Shown one piece after another: positions 1-7,753 of a stretch of DNA of 24,172 bases (within the stretch, counting starts at the first letter, position 1; each line of letters opens with the position of its first letter). Location: NCBI GenBank assembly GCA_964570325.1, contig CAZMXS010000072.1, positions 1 to 24,172 on the forward strand, read 5' to 3'. The notes under the pieces are model-generated. The model made no database searches, was not told the DNA's origin, and worked only from the letters and a program-made list of their open reading frames with translations. The position numbers and the translations under genes are program-made. This DNA comes from CAZMXS01 sp964570325 (lineage in GTDB: Bacteria > Verrucomicrobiota > Kiritimatiellia > CAIQIC01 > CAZMXS01).

Positions 1-67
1 GTGGCAGGATTCGAAACTGCGACCAAGTGATTAACAGTCACCTGCGCTACCACTGCGCTACACCGGA
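1..67 (-). tRNA. tRNA-Asn(GTT), 3' end cut by the window edge
   Basis: Read on the minus strand, this gives an acceptor TCCGGTG, a D stem GCGC/GCGC, an anticodon arm GGTGA-CTGTTAA-TCACT (anticodon GTT, asparagine), a five-base variable loop and a T arm with loop TTCGAAT. The last acceptor bases (CGGA plus discriminator) lie beyond the window start. One oddity is that T-stem pair 53-61, almost always G-C, is T facing C here, while the other four T-stem pairs are intact. Identity is secure from the cloverleaf and anticodon. Whether the tRNA is fully functional is open. Confidence 0.93.
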
Positions 68-93
68 ACCTTTTTCCGTAGCAGATTACGGAG

Positions 94-121
94 ACAATAA
101 TGGCGAACCGGTGGAAGTCAA
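94..121 (-). promoter_or_regulatory. Sigma-70-like promoter for tRNA-Asn
   Basis: On the minus strand, TTGACT (116-121) and TATTGT (94-99) are separated by 16 bases, and the tRNA 5' end lies 26 bases further on. Between them a 6-bp hairpin TCCGTA/TACGGA (75-92) would sit in the 5' leader removed by RNase P. The -35 box is close to consensus and the -10 box is weaker. The call is by motif match only. Confidence 0.5.
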
Positions 122-151
122 GGCCGGATGGCTCCGTTCCGACCGTTTTTT

Positions 152-754
152 TTACACGGGCTGGCGCCCCTGGATAGCGCGCGAGAGCGTGACCGGATCG
201 GAGTAGGCCAGTTCACTCCCCGCCGGGATACCCAACGCCAGGCGCGAAACCTTGAGGCCGGCGCGGGCCAGTTCATGCGCGATAAAAGCTGCGGTCGCGT
301 CGCTTTCGACATTTGTGCCCAACGCCAGGATCACCTCCTGCACCCCACCCTCCCGCACGCGTTTGAGCAGTCCCTCGATCCGCGTATTGTGCAACCCCTC
401 ACCCCGCATCGGCGAAAGCCGTCCCATCAGCGCGTGATATCGGCCGTGGAAGACGCCTGCTTTTTCGATCAACGGAATATCATCGGCCTCCTCGACCACG
501 CACAATACGTGCGGATCGCGCCGGGGATCCGTACACAGCCGGCAGGGGTCAGCCTCGGCCAATGTTACATTGCCGCACAGCGAGCAGCATTTCACGCGCG
601 CCGGCAGATTCGCCAAGGCCAGCGACAACTCGCCGGCCAAACCGGTCCCATCGCGCACCAGCATCAAGGCAATGCGCTCCGCTGAGCGCCGGCCAATACC
701 CGGCAAACGGGCCAGCAGGCCAATCAAACGCGCCAGGGGCTCCGGCTGGCTCAT
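152..754 (-). CDS. recR: Recombination mediator RecR
   Basis: This 200-residue protein has the full RecR layout. A helix-hairpin-helix lies around residues 11-34 (LPGIGRRSAERIA). A four-cysteine zinc site (C57, C60, C71, C74) follows, and then a Toprim domain starting near LCVVEEADD at 84-92. RecR works with RecO/RecF to load RecA on gapped single-stranded DNA in the cytoplasm. The spacing between the two cysteine pairs is ten residues, slightly longer than the eight I recall for E. coli. The gene begins four bases after ybaB/ebfC ends, forming the conserved dnaX-ybaB-recR order, so co-transcription is likely. The stop codon is followed by an A-rich run rather than a U-tract. Confidence 0.97.
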   Translation of the reverse strand: MSQPEPLARLIGLLARLPGIGRRSAERIALMLVRDGTGLAGELSLALANLPARVKCCSLCGNVTLAEADPCRLCTDPRRDPHVLCVVEEADDIPLIEKAGVFHGRYHALMGRLSPMRGEGLHNTRIEGLLKRVREGGVQEVILALGTNVESDATAAFIAHELARAGLKVSRLALGIPAGSELAYSDPVTLSRAIQGRQPV

Positions 755-758
755 GGCA

Positions 759-1067
759 TCACAGGCCCGGAATGTTCAGGCCGGCCGTCAGTTTCGACAT
801 TTCCTTGGCCGCCGCCTCGCGCGCCGTCGTTAATGCGCCATCCACCGCGGCCAAAACCATATCCTCCAGCATTTCGACATCGTTGGGATCAATCACCTTG
901 GGATCAATTTTGATCGCGGCCACCGTGCCGTCGCCGCGGGCAATTGCCCGGACCATGCCGCCACCGCTGGAAAACTCAAAGGTCTGCTGCGCCATCTCGG
1001 CCTGCATTCGCTCCATATTCTTCTGCATGGAAGCAGCCTGCTTCATCAGTTTCATTATATTGGGCAT
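759..1067 (-). CDS. ybaB: YbaB/EbfC family nucleoid-associated protein
   Basis: This is a 102-residue protein of the YbaB/EbfC DNA-binding family, recognised from its size, the N-terminal MPNIMKLMKQA helix with MQKNMERMQAEM, the central GGGMVRAIARGDGTVAAIKIDP strand region (residues near 36-57) and a C-terminal helical segment. Members form dimers that bind DNA without strong sequence specificity. The ATG at 1067 is preceded by a good ribosome binding site (GAGGAG, six bases upstream). It sits between dnaX and recR, the position typical for this family. The 104-base gap to dnaX shows no clear terminator, so the three genes are probably one operon. Confidence 0.95.
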   Translation of the reverse strand: MPNIMKLMKQAASMQKNMERMQAEMAQQTFEFSSGGGMVRAIARGDGTVAAIKIDPKVIDPNDVEMLEDMVLAAVDGALTTAREAAAKEMSKLTAGLNIPGL

Positions 1068-1171
1068 TGGTTGCTCCTCTCGTGCTCAATGGTTAATACT
1101 CAATAATCAGTAGTGCACAGGCGGCGAACCGCGTTCCTTTCCCGCATTTCACCTTCATCGTTCCGCATGCG

Positions 1172-2851
1172 CTACTCCCGCACATCCACGATTTCGCCGT
1201 TGAAGAGTTCCAGGGTTTTGCGCACCGCCGGATTCTTCAACCATTCCTGTTTGGTCTTGGCGGGCGCGGGTTGACCGCTATTCTTCTTCAGCGGCGACTG
1301 GTGAGCGTCATCCAGTTTGATATCGCCCGGCAGGGTGGACTTGTTGTCCATGACCGTGAACTCGACCGTGACCTCTCGCCCAAGCACCTCAGCCAGTACT
1401 TTCTGCACCGCCTTCAGATTGCGCGGATGTTTGGCCTGCTCCTTGTCGCCCGCAAACTCGGGATCGAATCCGATCGTCAGATGATTACCGGTCATTTTCA
1501 GCGGCTTGGCGTCCAGCAGATACCCTTTCATCATCGCCGCCAGGCGACCCACTTTCTCCGCAATTTCATGCCAGCGCTCGGATAACAGCGCCACCTCATC
1601 ACCGCCGGACCCAACCACGGGTGCCGCCGCCGGTTCCACCGCGGCGGCGAGCAACTCGGACGCGGGCATGGCGGGAGGCGCCGCCGGCGCGGCGTTCACC
1701 TGCGCTCCGTCCGTCCGCAGCGCCTCGAGCCGCTGCAGGATCTCATCCAGTGTCACGACGGTCGCCGCGCGGGCGCACCGAACCAGCCCCACTTCAAGCA
1801 CCGTGCGGCGCGAGAGCGAAAAGCGCATCTGGTTCTCGGTCTCGGTCAGGATGTCCACCACACGCAGGATTCGCCCCGGATCGGCGGCGCGGGCCTGCTC
1901 CCGCAGCACCCCGGCCTGGGCATCGGTCAAATCCAACTCCGGCAATTGCCCACCGGCATACGCGCCAATCAGGACATTCCGAAAATACTCCAGTAATTCG
2001 CCCACCAGCCGCTGGAAATCTTTGCCGGCCCGGTCCAGCTCGGCCACCCGCGCGACCGCGCGCGGCACATCACCCGCCAGGATGGCGCCGGCCAGATCCT
2101 CCAGCGCCGCGCGCGCCGCAAGCCCGAACACGGAGAGCACATCGTCCTCGCTGATTTCCCGTCCGCGAAATGAAACGAGCTGGTCCAACGCGGACTCGGC
2201 ATCGCGCAGACCACCCTCGGCGCCGCGGGCGATCGCCAACAAGGCGTCGTCACTGACTTTGATTTTTTCAGCGGCCGCGATTTCCTTAAGCCGTTGCACG
2301 ATTTCCTTCACGGCGATCCGGCGCAGATCAAAACGCTGGCAGCGCGAGATGATGGTGGAAGGCAGTTTTTGAGGATCGGTGGTGGCAAACAGGAATTTGA
2401 TGTAGTCAGGCGGCTCCTCAAGGGTCTTGAGCAAGGCATTGAACGAGGAGGGCGAAAGCATGTGCACTTCATCCACGATATAGATTTTGTACTTGCCGCT
2501 GGCGGGCTTGTACTGGACGGACTCGATAATCAATTCGCGAATTTTGTCCACCTGCGTGTTGGACGCGGCATCAAACTCCACTACGTCGAGACTGCTGCCG
2601 GACATGATTTCGCGGCAGGAATCGCACTGATCGCAGGGTGTGGCGGTGGGCCCCTGTTTGCAATTAAGCGCCTTGGCGAAGATGCGGGCGGTCGAGGTCT
2701 TGCCGGTGCCGCGGGGGCCAACGAACAAATAGGCATGCGCGATGCGACCGGATTGAATTGCGTTAGTCAGGGTGCGGACAACGTGCTCCTGCCCGACCAC
2801 GTCGGCAAACTGCTGCGGACGCCATTTTCTTGCCAGAACTTCGTATGCCAT
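1172..2851 (-). CDS. dnaX: DNA polymerase III subunit gamma/tau (DnaX)
   Basis: This is the clamp-loader ATPase, 559 residues from the chosen start MAYEVLARKWRP. Visible motifs are Walker A GPRGTGKT (residues 45-52), a zinc module with C64, C73, C76 and C79, Walker B IYIVDEVH (123-130), sensor 1 ATTDPQKLP (156-164), the SRC arginine-finger motif (169-171) and a sensor-2 GGLRDAES segment. A Pro/Ala-rich linker and a C-terminal domain follow. The frame stays open upstream to 3097, but those bases form the SRP RNA. The family start at 2851 with GGAG upstream is therefore preferred. No E. coli-type A-AAA-AAG slippery site was seen near the domain III/IV boundary, so a programmed gamma form is not supported here. 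Confidence 0.96.
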   Translation of the reverse strand: MAYEVLARKWRPQQFADVVGQEHVVRTLTNAIQSGRIAHAYLFVGPRGTGKTSTARIFAKALNCKQGPTATPCDQCDSCREIMSGSSLDVVEFDAASNTQVDKIRELIIESVQYKPASGKYKIYIVDEVHMLSPSSFNALLKTLEEPPDYIKFLFATTDPQKLPSTIISRCQRFDLRRIAVKEIVQRLKEIAAAEKIKVSDDALLAIARGAEGGLRDAESALDQLVSFRGREISEDDVLSVFGLAARAALEDLAGAILAGDVPRAVARVAELDRAGKDFQRLVGELLEYFRNVLIGAYAGGQLPELDLTDAQAGVLREQARAADPGRILRVVDILTETENQMRFSLSRRTVLEVGLVRCARAATVVTLDEILQRLEALRTDGAQVNAAPAAPPAMPASELLAAAVEPAAAPVVGSGGDEVALLSERWHEIAEKVGRLAAMMKGYLLDAKPLKMTGNHLTIGFDPEFAGDKEQAKHPRNLKAVQKVLAEVLGREVTVEFTVMDNKSTLPGDIKLDDAHQSPLKKNSGQPAPAKTKQEWLKNPAVRKTLELFNGEIVDVRE

Positions 2852-2882
2852 CGGCTCATCTCCGCCATTGAAATTAAACAAG

Positions 2883-3170
2883 GGCCGTGCACCTTCGCTC
2901 GACAACCGCTTCCGGGATGCGACCGCCATGGCCCGGCTCGGGCCAGGTTGACCTGCGGCACCCGGATTGCATGGCTTACCGCTGCTACCTTCCGGTCCTG
3001 ACGGGGTTCGCCGGAATCCGTCGCACAGGGCCCAGCCGTCGTCACCGGAACCGGGCGCGCAATCACCATCCACGGCCGCCTCACTCGGGAATTCCATCCT
3101 GCTGGAGCGGGTTGCAGGTCATCCTCCGAAGAGGAATCAGGGCACCGCTAACTCCCCATCTAGCACGGCC
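2883..3170 (-). ncRNA. ffs: Signal recognition particle RNA, large bacterial type with Alu domain
   Basis: Three parts are visible on the minus strand. First, the S-domain core GTCAGGACCGGAAGGTAGCA (about 2983-3002) has a GGAA tetraloop and flanking helix 8. Second, an Alu-type 5' domain (about 3060-3170) contains GTGCTAGATGGGGAG, TTAGCGGTGCCC and a UUCG-capped hairpin TCCTC/GAGGA (about 3122-3135). Third, the 5' end GGCCGTGC (3163-3170) pairs perfectly with GCACGGCC (2883-2890) to close helix 1. A long helix 5 forms between, for example GGTTCCGG with CCGGAAGC. The length is about 288 nt, unlike the roughly 110-nt E. coli 4.5S RNA. It lies 31 bases upstream of dnaX. A short U-rich stretch follows the 3' end. 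Confidence 0.93.
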
Positions 3171-3177
3171 GGGGGAT

Positions 3178-3206
3178 AAGCTACCGGGTCGCGTCCAAAA
3201 AAACAA
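3178..3206 (-). promoter_or_regulatory. Promoter of the SRP RNA (possibly also dnaX-ybaB-recR)
   Basis: TTGTTT (3201-3206) and TAGCTT (3178-3183), read on the minus strand, are 17 bases apart. Transcription starting 7-8 bases after the -10 box would begin at about 3170, exactly where the helix-1 5' strand GGCCGTGC starts. That agreement is the main support. Because no strong terminator separates the RNA from dnaX, some transcripts may continue into the operon. Confidence 0.55.
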
Positions 3207-3234
3207 ACACGGAATGCGGGGTGAACGGGAATGC

Positions 3235-4017
3235 CTAGGCCGGCGTGGTCTGGCGCCGCAGTTGCCGGGCGCCGGCGGCCAACAACAGTGCCGCGAAAAA
3301 GATCGCGCCCCACTCGGAGAGTGTGGGGATGGATTCGCGGATCTGGCCGGCGCGGATACCGCGTTGAGCCACATCCTCATATGCCCAGTCAACGACCGTT
3401 CCATTCAGAAGCTGGCCGAGCTCGTTGCCGCCGGTAAATTGAATCCAGCCATAGCGCGTGCCGCCGGCAAAATTGAAGCGAACCCCGATATAGCCGTTGG
3501 CGCCGTTGTTGAAGTTGCCCCAACTCCAGTCGGAATCGTAGGTACTCATCAACGGTTTGGCAACCGTACCCCATTGCCCGACATTGTTGTCAATCATCGC
3601 GCCTTCCGCAAGACGATCCGGCTGCTCAATCAGGGAACGATCCGGCACAAACGCATTGCCAGGCTGCAGCGGACGGATCGATATATAACGGCCGGATGAA
3701 GTATAGGTGAAAGTGGCCCGAACCCCATTACCCTCTTCCGTCCCCTTTCGGGAGTTCGTGGTCGTAGTTGTGGTAGTCCACGTGCTGCTCCAAAAGTTCC
3801 AGGTAATCTGAAAATCATTGGTGCCGTCGCCATTAAGATCAATCAACACCGGTGTGGCTTGGCTGTTAACGGGGAGGTTGGTGACGCCGCTGTAATGCAC
3901 CAAGGCATCCGCGTTGCCGGCGGCGAAAAGAGCCGCGCCCGCCGCAGCGGAATAAGCCATCAACTGCTTTTCAAACTCCGGACTGCCCCGCTGCTTCCAG
4001 TTCTTTTTCGCTTTCAT
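3235..4017 (-). CDS. Secreted protein with IPTLxxWG-CTERM sorting signal
   Basis: This is a 260-residue exported protein of unknown function. The ATG at 4017 has a GGAGG about ten bases upstream, and an upstream in-frame TTG is less likely. The N-terminus carries basic residues and a hydrophobic, alanine-rich signal segment (around residues 17-40). A calcium-loop-like IDLNGDGTNDF follows, then a threonine run, then a mostly beta-rich body. The C-terminus has the tripartite sorting signal: IPTLSEWG (230-237), a hydrophobic segment and an Arg-rich tail. IPTLxxWG-CTERM proteins are known to co-occur with the exosortase-family enzyme XrtH, which is inferred to anchor or process them at the cell surface. 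No exosortase gene is in this window. It stands between the fusion phosphodiesterase gene and the SRP RNA. Confidence 0.85.
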   Translation of the reverse strand: MKAKKNWKQRGSPEFEKQLMAYSAAAGAALFAAGNADALVHYSGVTNLPVNSQATPVLIDLNGDGTNDFQITWNFWSSTWTTTTTTTNSRKGTEEGNGVRATFTYTSSGRYISIRPLQPGNAFVPDRSLIEQPDRLAEGAMIDNNVGQWGTVAKPLMSTYDSDWSWGNFNNGANGYIGVRFNFAGGTRYGWIQFTGGNELGQLLNGTVVDWAYEDVAQRGIRAGQIRESIPTLSEWGAIFFAALLLAAGARQLRRQTTPA

Positions 4018-4066
4018 CCCGCCGCGCCTCCAAACAGTCAATTATTGTCTTTTATACGACGCTAAT

Positions 4067-6877
4067 TCATTTAATGTCAAGCGATTCCGCCGACAATCTT
4101 TGGCGATAAAGCTCGGGCGCCACGACCGCAGCCATGGCCGAAAGGTTGAGTTCGCGTCCGAGGAACCGTTGGACATCCGCGGCAACTTTAAGCGGCTGTT
4201 CAATGCAATCCTTAAACGACACGGGCAGAAGCGGTATACCCCGAGCCGCGAGCCGCCGCCGGATATTGCCCAACTGCCGGGTGTATGTCTGCTTCAGCTC
4301 GCTGTCCGCCATGCGGGCGCCCATCCGACCATGTCGCTGCAGCATCTTTTTTTGAGAGGCGAGCGTCTCGTCCAGGTCACGTTCCATAAATATGACCCGA
4401 TACCGGCAATCCGCGCCGCCGGGCAGGAAGGCCAACTGATGGGCGATAATTTTGACGGCCTTGCCGCGCGCTTGCGGCACCCAGGTCCGATCACGGCGCA
4501 AACTGCGCGCGGCGGCGAACTCAAAGTAGCCGCGCGGGTTATCCGCGTCCGGCGGGCGCGAATCGTCCGTCAGCACCGGCATCCCTCCGGCAGCCAGCAT
4601 TTGCATCATCAGCGACGTTCCGGAACGCGGCAGGCCGGCCACCACGGTAATGCCCCCCTCTGGGTCAGCGGTTGAAGGATCCGGCGCGGTCGCCGGCACA
4701 GCCGCTTCCGCCGAAGGTTTCGCCGACCGCCCGGCACAGTCCGGCGGGGCGGCCGCGCGCGGCGCTGTCCGGCTTTGGCGGGCCAACGCCAAGTAACGCT
4801 CCGCCAGCGCGGCATCGCCAAATCGGCGGCGCGCGATCTGCGCCAGGCGCCGGTATGCCTCCGTGAAACCCGGCTGTTGCGCGACCGCCACCTTGAACGA
4901 TTCGACCGCCCGCACCGCACGGCGCATCCGCTGCAACGCCACGCCCAGAAAATAGTGCGCGGCGGGATTGTGATAAACCAGGCCAACCGACTTGAGCGCC
5001 GCCGCCGCGGCCTCCATATTCCGCCGCTGGCCCAGCCGCGCGCGGCAGATCCCCAGCCAGGCGTCGGCGTTGTCGGCATCTTCCGCGAGTGTGCGCCGGA
5101 AAAGGCGTTCAGCCTCCGTCCACTTCTTCAGTTCGAGGTAGGCGGCGCCCAATTTGTTGTTCAATCCGGGCTTGGCCCCTTTGGTTTTTTCGGCGCGCCG
5201 GAGATGCGTCAGCGCACCCGCCGCATCCCCTTCCGCCAGCCGCAGCGAGCCCATCAGGTATTCCATTGCGTAGGGATTAAGCGCGGCTTCAGCCCGCAGC
5301 CGCCGCAGGTCGCGGCGCTGGCCTTCGTCCAAGTCGGCCAACTGAACCTCCGGATGCTTTTCCTTCCAATCCTTAAGCTGCGCGCGCGCCGCCGCCTGGT
5401 TTTGCTCCTTGCGGCGGAACAATTCCTCCAAAAGCGAGCGCGCCGCGGGCAGTCGGCCCAGCATCTGGTAACACTGCGCCAACTGAATGCCAAAACGGTA
5501 TTCATCCGGCCGCCGGGCCAGCAATTCCTCCAAAACTGGCGCCGCGTCGGCGAACCGCCGCGCATCCATGAACGCGCGGGCCAGATTAAAGCGCATCTCG
5601 CTCACGGCGTTTTCCACAGCCAGCGCAGCGTCCGCGGCCGGCTCCTCGATATAGCCCAGCGCGACCAGTTGGCGCAACGCCTCGTGGGATTCCACCGGGT
5701 CAAGCCGGACATCGGGCGAATGCATGCCGTCCGACCCGGCCACGGCATCCCAACTGGGGATGCTCTCGATCGGCGCGCCAGGCTCGGTGAACGCCTGCAC
5801 CAGCGCCTGACCATCCATATCTGCGCCCACCGGCAAACCAAGCAGCGTCAGGATCGTCGGACAAATGTCCAGCAAGTTGGCGCCATAGACCAATTCGTCC
5901 CGCTTGATGCCCGGGCCGTGCATCACGAGAATACCGTAAGGCCGGTGTTCCGCCGCCGGACCGGCGGGTTCGACCGGAATATAGTCCGGCCGCAGATGGT
6001 CGGGATGGAAGCCATGATCGGAGACGAGAATCACGGTCGGCTCCGGCCCGGCCACGGCCAACAGATCGCCAAGCAGCAAATCGTGGTAGCGATAAGCTGC
6101 GGCAATCACACCTTGGTATAATTCAAAACTCCGCTCATCCACCCACCGGCGGCGGGGCGGATGAAACTTCATAAATCCATGCCCGAAATGATCCAGCGCG
6201 TCGAAATAAATGGCCGCGAAATCCCAAGGCTCATATTGCAGGATCGCTTTCGCGGCGCGATGCACCGTGGTGCAATCGGCGATGATCCGCGCCAGTCCCT
6301 CCAGCCGATGATCCTGGGTTTGATCAATCTCCGCCGCGCGCGGCACAAACAGTTCGATCAACCGCGGGTCCAGATCCTGCGGGTGCAAGCGGAGCCCGGC
6401 CAGGTTACGGGTCAGGCGTTCGGGATGGACAGTGCCCGGCCGCATCGGCCAAGGCGCGTCGCGCGGGGCGTGGGCGCGCTGGTAATGATTCGAAACCATC
6501 ACGCCGTTGATCGGCTCGGCGGGATGCGAGGGCCACCAGGCCACCACCACGCTTTTCCGGCCTACCTGGCTCAGAATGTTCCACAGCGCCTTGGTCTTGC
6601 GCGACAGGTTGGAAATCGGACGAACTCCGCCGGTATGCGGATCCGGCTCATGAAAGCCGAGAATGCCGTGTTGATAGGGTCGCTTGCCGGTGGCGATCGA
6701 AGTCCAAAGAATCGGCGACAGCGGTGGATGCAGCGTGGCCAGATTGCCCATCACTCCCTGCTCCACCAGCCGCGCCAGGTGCGGCATCTGGCCAGCGTCC
6801 AGCAACGGATGAATCACCTTCCAGTCGGCAGCGTCCCAACCAATCAGAATCACTTTGTTGGCCAGCGGTTTGGGCAT
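4067..6877 (-). CDS. Alkaline-phosphatase-superfamily phosphodiesterase fused to TPR repeats and a sulfotransferase-like domain
   Basis: This 936-residue protein has three parts. Residues 8-355 form a type I phosphodiesterase/nucleotide pyrophosphatase domain: metal ligand D15 in LIGWDAADW, probable nucleophile T59 in LWTSIATGKRP, D229 and H233 in DALDHFGHG, D287-H288 in VSDHGF, and H311. Residues about 428-700 are helical TPR-like repeats. An Ala/Pro-rich linker (about 703-742) leads to a sulfotransferase-like domain. That domain has a 5'-phosphosulfate loop GLPRSGTSLMMQM at 748-760 and a likely 3'-phosphate segment near RDLDETLASQ (833-842). No signal peptide is evident, so it is probably cytoplasmic. 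The substrate is unknown. Each half resembles known families, and the combined function is inference. It is transcribed away from surE. Confidence 0.87.
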   Translation of the reverse strand: MPKPLANKVILIGWDAADWKVIHPLLDAGQMPHLARLVEQGVMGNLATLHPPLSPILWTSIATGKRPYQHGILGFHEPDPHTGGVRPISNLSRKTKALWNILSQVGRKSVVVAWWPSHPAEPINGVMVSNHYQRAHAPRDAPWPMRPGTVHPERLTRNLAGLRLHPQDLDPRLIELFVPRAAEIDQTQDHRLEGLARIIADCTTVHRAAKAILQYEPWDFAAIYFDALDHFGHGFMKFHPPRRRWVDERSFELYQGVIAAAYRYHDLLLGDLLAVAGPEPTVILVSDHGFHPDHLRPDYIPVEPAGPAAEHRPYGILVMHGPGIKRDELVYGANLLDICPTILTLLGLPVGADMDGQALVQAFTEPGAPIESIPSWDAVAGSDGMHSPDVRLDPVESHEALRQLVALGYIEEPAADAALAVENAVSEMRFNLARAFMDARRFADAAPVLEELLARRPDEYRFGIQLAQCYQMLGRLPAARSLLEELFRRKEQNQAAARAQLKDWKEKHPEVQLADLDEGQRRDLRRLRAEAALNPYAMEYLMGSLRLAEGDAAGALTHLRRAEKTKGAKPGLNNKLGAAYLELKKWTEAERLFRRTLAEDADNADAWLGICRARLGQRRNMEAAAAALKSVGLVYHNPAAHYFLGVALQRMRRAVRAVESFKVAVAQQPGFTEAYRRLAQIARRRFGDAALAERYLALARQSRTAPRAAAPPDCAGRSAKPSAEAAVPATAPDPSTADPEGGITVVAGLPRSGTSLMMQMLAAGGMPVLTDDSRPPDADNPRGYFEFAAARSLRRDRTWVPQARGKAVKIIAHQLAFLPGGADCRYRVIFMERDLDETLASQKKMLQRHGRMGARMADSELKQTYTRQLGNIRRRLAARGIPLLPVSFKDCIEQPLKVAADVQRFLGRELNLSAMAAVVAPELYRQRLSAESLDIK

Positions 6878-6988
6878 TTGTTAAATGTTGAATGGTGGAC
6901 TGAAACTGCGCAAGGCAGAAGTAAACCGCAAACATGACGCCGACATGTTGCTTGAGCCGCCTGCAAATAAATGACACATTCCAGCGTC

Positions 6989-7753
6989 ATGAAAATCCTG
7001 ATCAGCAATGACGACGGGATTCACGCGCCAGGGATCAAGGCGCTCTACCGGGCCATCCACGACCTGGGCGAAATCCATGTGGTGGCCCCGCATTCCGAAC
7101 AAAGCGCGGTCAGCCACGGGATTACGTTGGCCAACCCGCTCAAGACAACCCGGGTTTCGCATGAAAACCGCTTTTTCGGGCACGCCGTCGGCGGCACGCC
7201 GGCCGACAGCGTCAAGCTCGCCATCGGCGCGCTGCTGGAGCAACCGCCCGACCTGCTGGTCAGCGGCATTAACCTGGGGCCGAACGCCGGCATCGCCGTG
7301 CTCTATTCGGGCACGGTGTCGGCCGCCGCCGAGGGCACCATCCTCGGCATCCCGAGCATGGCGGTTTCCATCAACACCTTCACCGATCCGATCTGGGAGA
7401 CCGCCACGCACGTGGCCCGGCACCTGGTCGGCCAGATTCAGCGCCACGGACTGCCGGCCGACACCCTGCTCAACGTGAACGTCCCCAACCTGCCTCTCGA
7501 CCAGGTCAAAGGCTACGCCGTCACCCGCATGGGCCGCTCGCGCTACGTGGAAATTTTCCACCGCCGGACGGATCCGCGCGGCAACGTCTATTACTGGATG
7601 GACGGCGCGCTCCAGCCGGTGGACTGCAACGGCGGCACCGACCTGGAGGCGTTGCAGGAAGGCTACGTGGCCCTGACCCCAATCTGGTTTGACTTGACCC
7701 ATGACAAAGCGCTGGGGGCATTCAAACAATGGGATCTGGGCAAAGTGAAATGA
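6989..7753 (+). CDS. surE: 5'/3'-nucleotidase SurE
   Basis: The 254-residue protein starts with the family signature MKILISNDDG. Active-site residues fall exactly where expected: D8 and D9, S39 in APHSEQSA, and N95 in VSGINLGPNAG. SurE is a divalent-metal nucleoside monophosphate phosphatase in the cytoplasm, linked to stress survival. An in-frame ATG six codons upstream (6971) is possible. Neither start has a clear Shine-Dalgarno, so the family-consistent start was chosen. The 3' end overlaps the next gene by ATGA (7750-7753), which indicates translational coupling. The 5' region (6878-6970) is shared with the divergent phosphodiesterase gene and must hold both promoters, but none is clear. 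Confidence 0.96.
   Translation: MKILISNDDGIHAPGIKALYRAIHDLGEIHVVAPHSEQSAVSHGITLANPLKTTRVSHENRFFGHAVGGTPADSVKLAIGALLEQPPDLLVSGINLGPNAGIAVLYSGTVSAAAEGTILGIPSMAVSINTFTDPIWETATHVARHLVGQIQRHGLPADTLLNVNVPNLPLDQVKGYAVTRMGRSRYVEIFHRRTDPRGNVYYWMDGALQPVDCNGGTDLEALQEGYVALTPIWFDLTHDKALGAFKQWDLGKVK

Noticed and set aside
2250..2280. A run of six A residues in dnaX (minus strand) as a frameshift site producing gamma
   Set aside because: It lies near codon 200, inside the ATPase region, far from the domain III/IV boundary, and no flanking stem-loop was seen.
3181..3235. U-rich run after the IPTL gene as an intrinsic terminator
   Set aside because: The preceding GCATTCC motifs are direct, not inverted, so no hairpin forms. 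The U-rich run also overlaps the likely -35 region of the SRP RNA promoter.
4775..6121. A 448-codon open frame on the plus strand
   Set aside because: It lies antisense to the fusion phosphodiesterase gene, lacks recognisable motifs and has Arg/Gln/His-rich composition, a typical GC-rich shadow frame.
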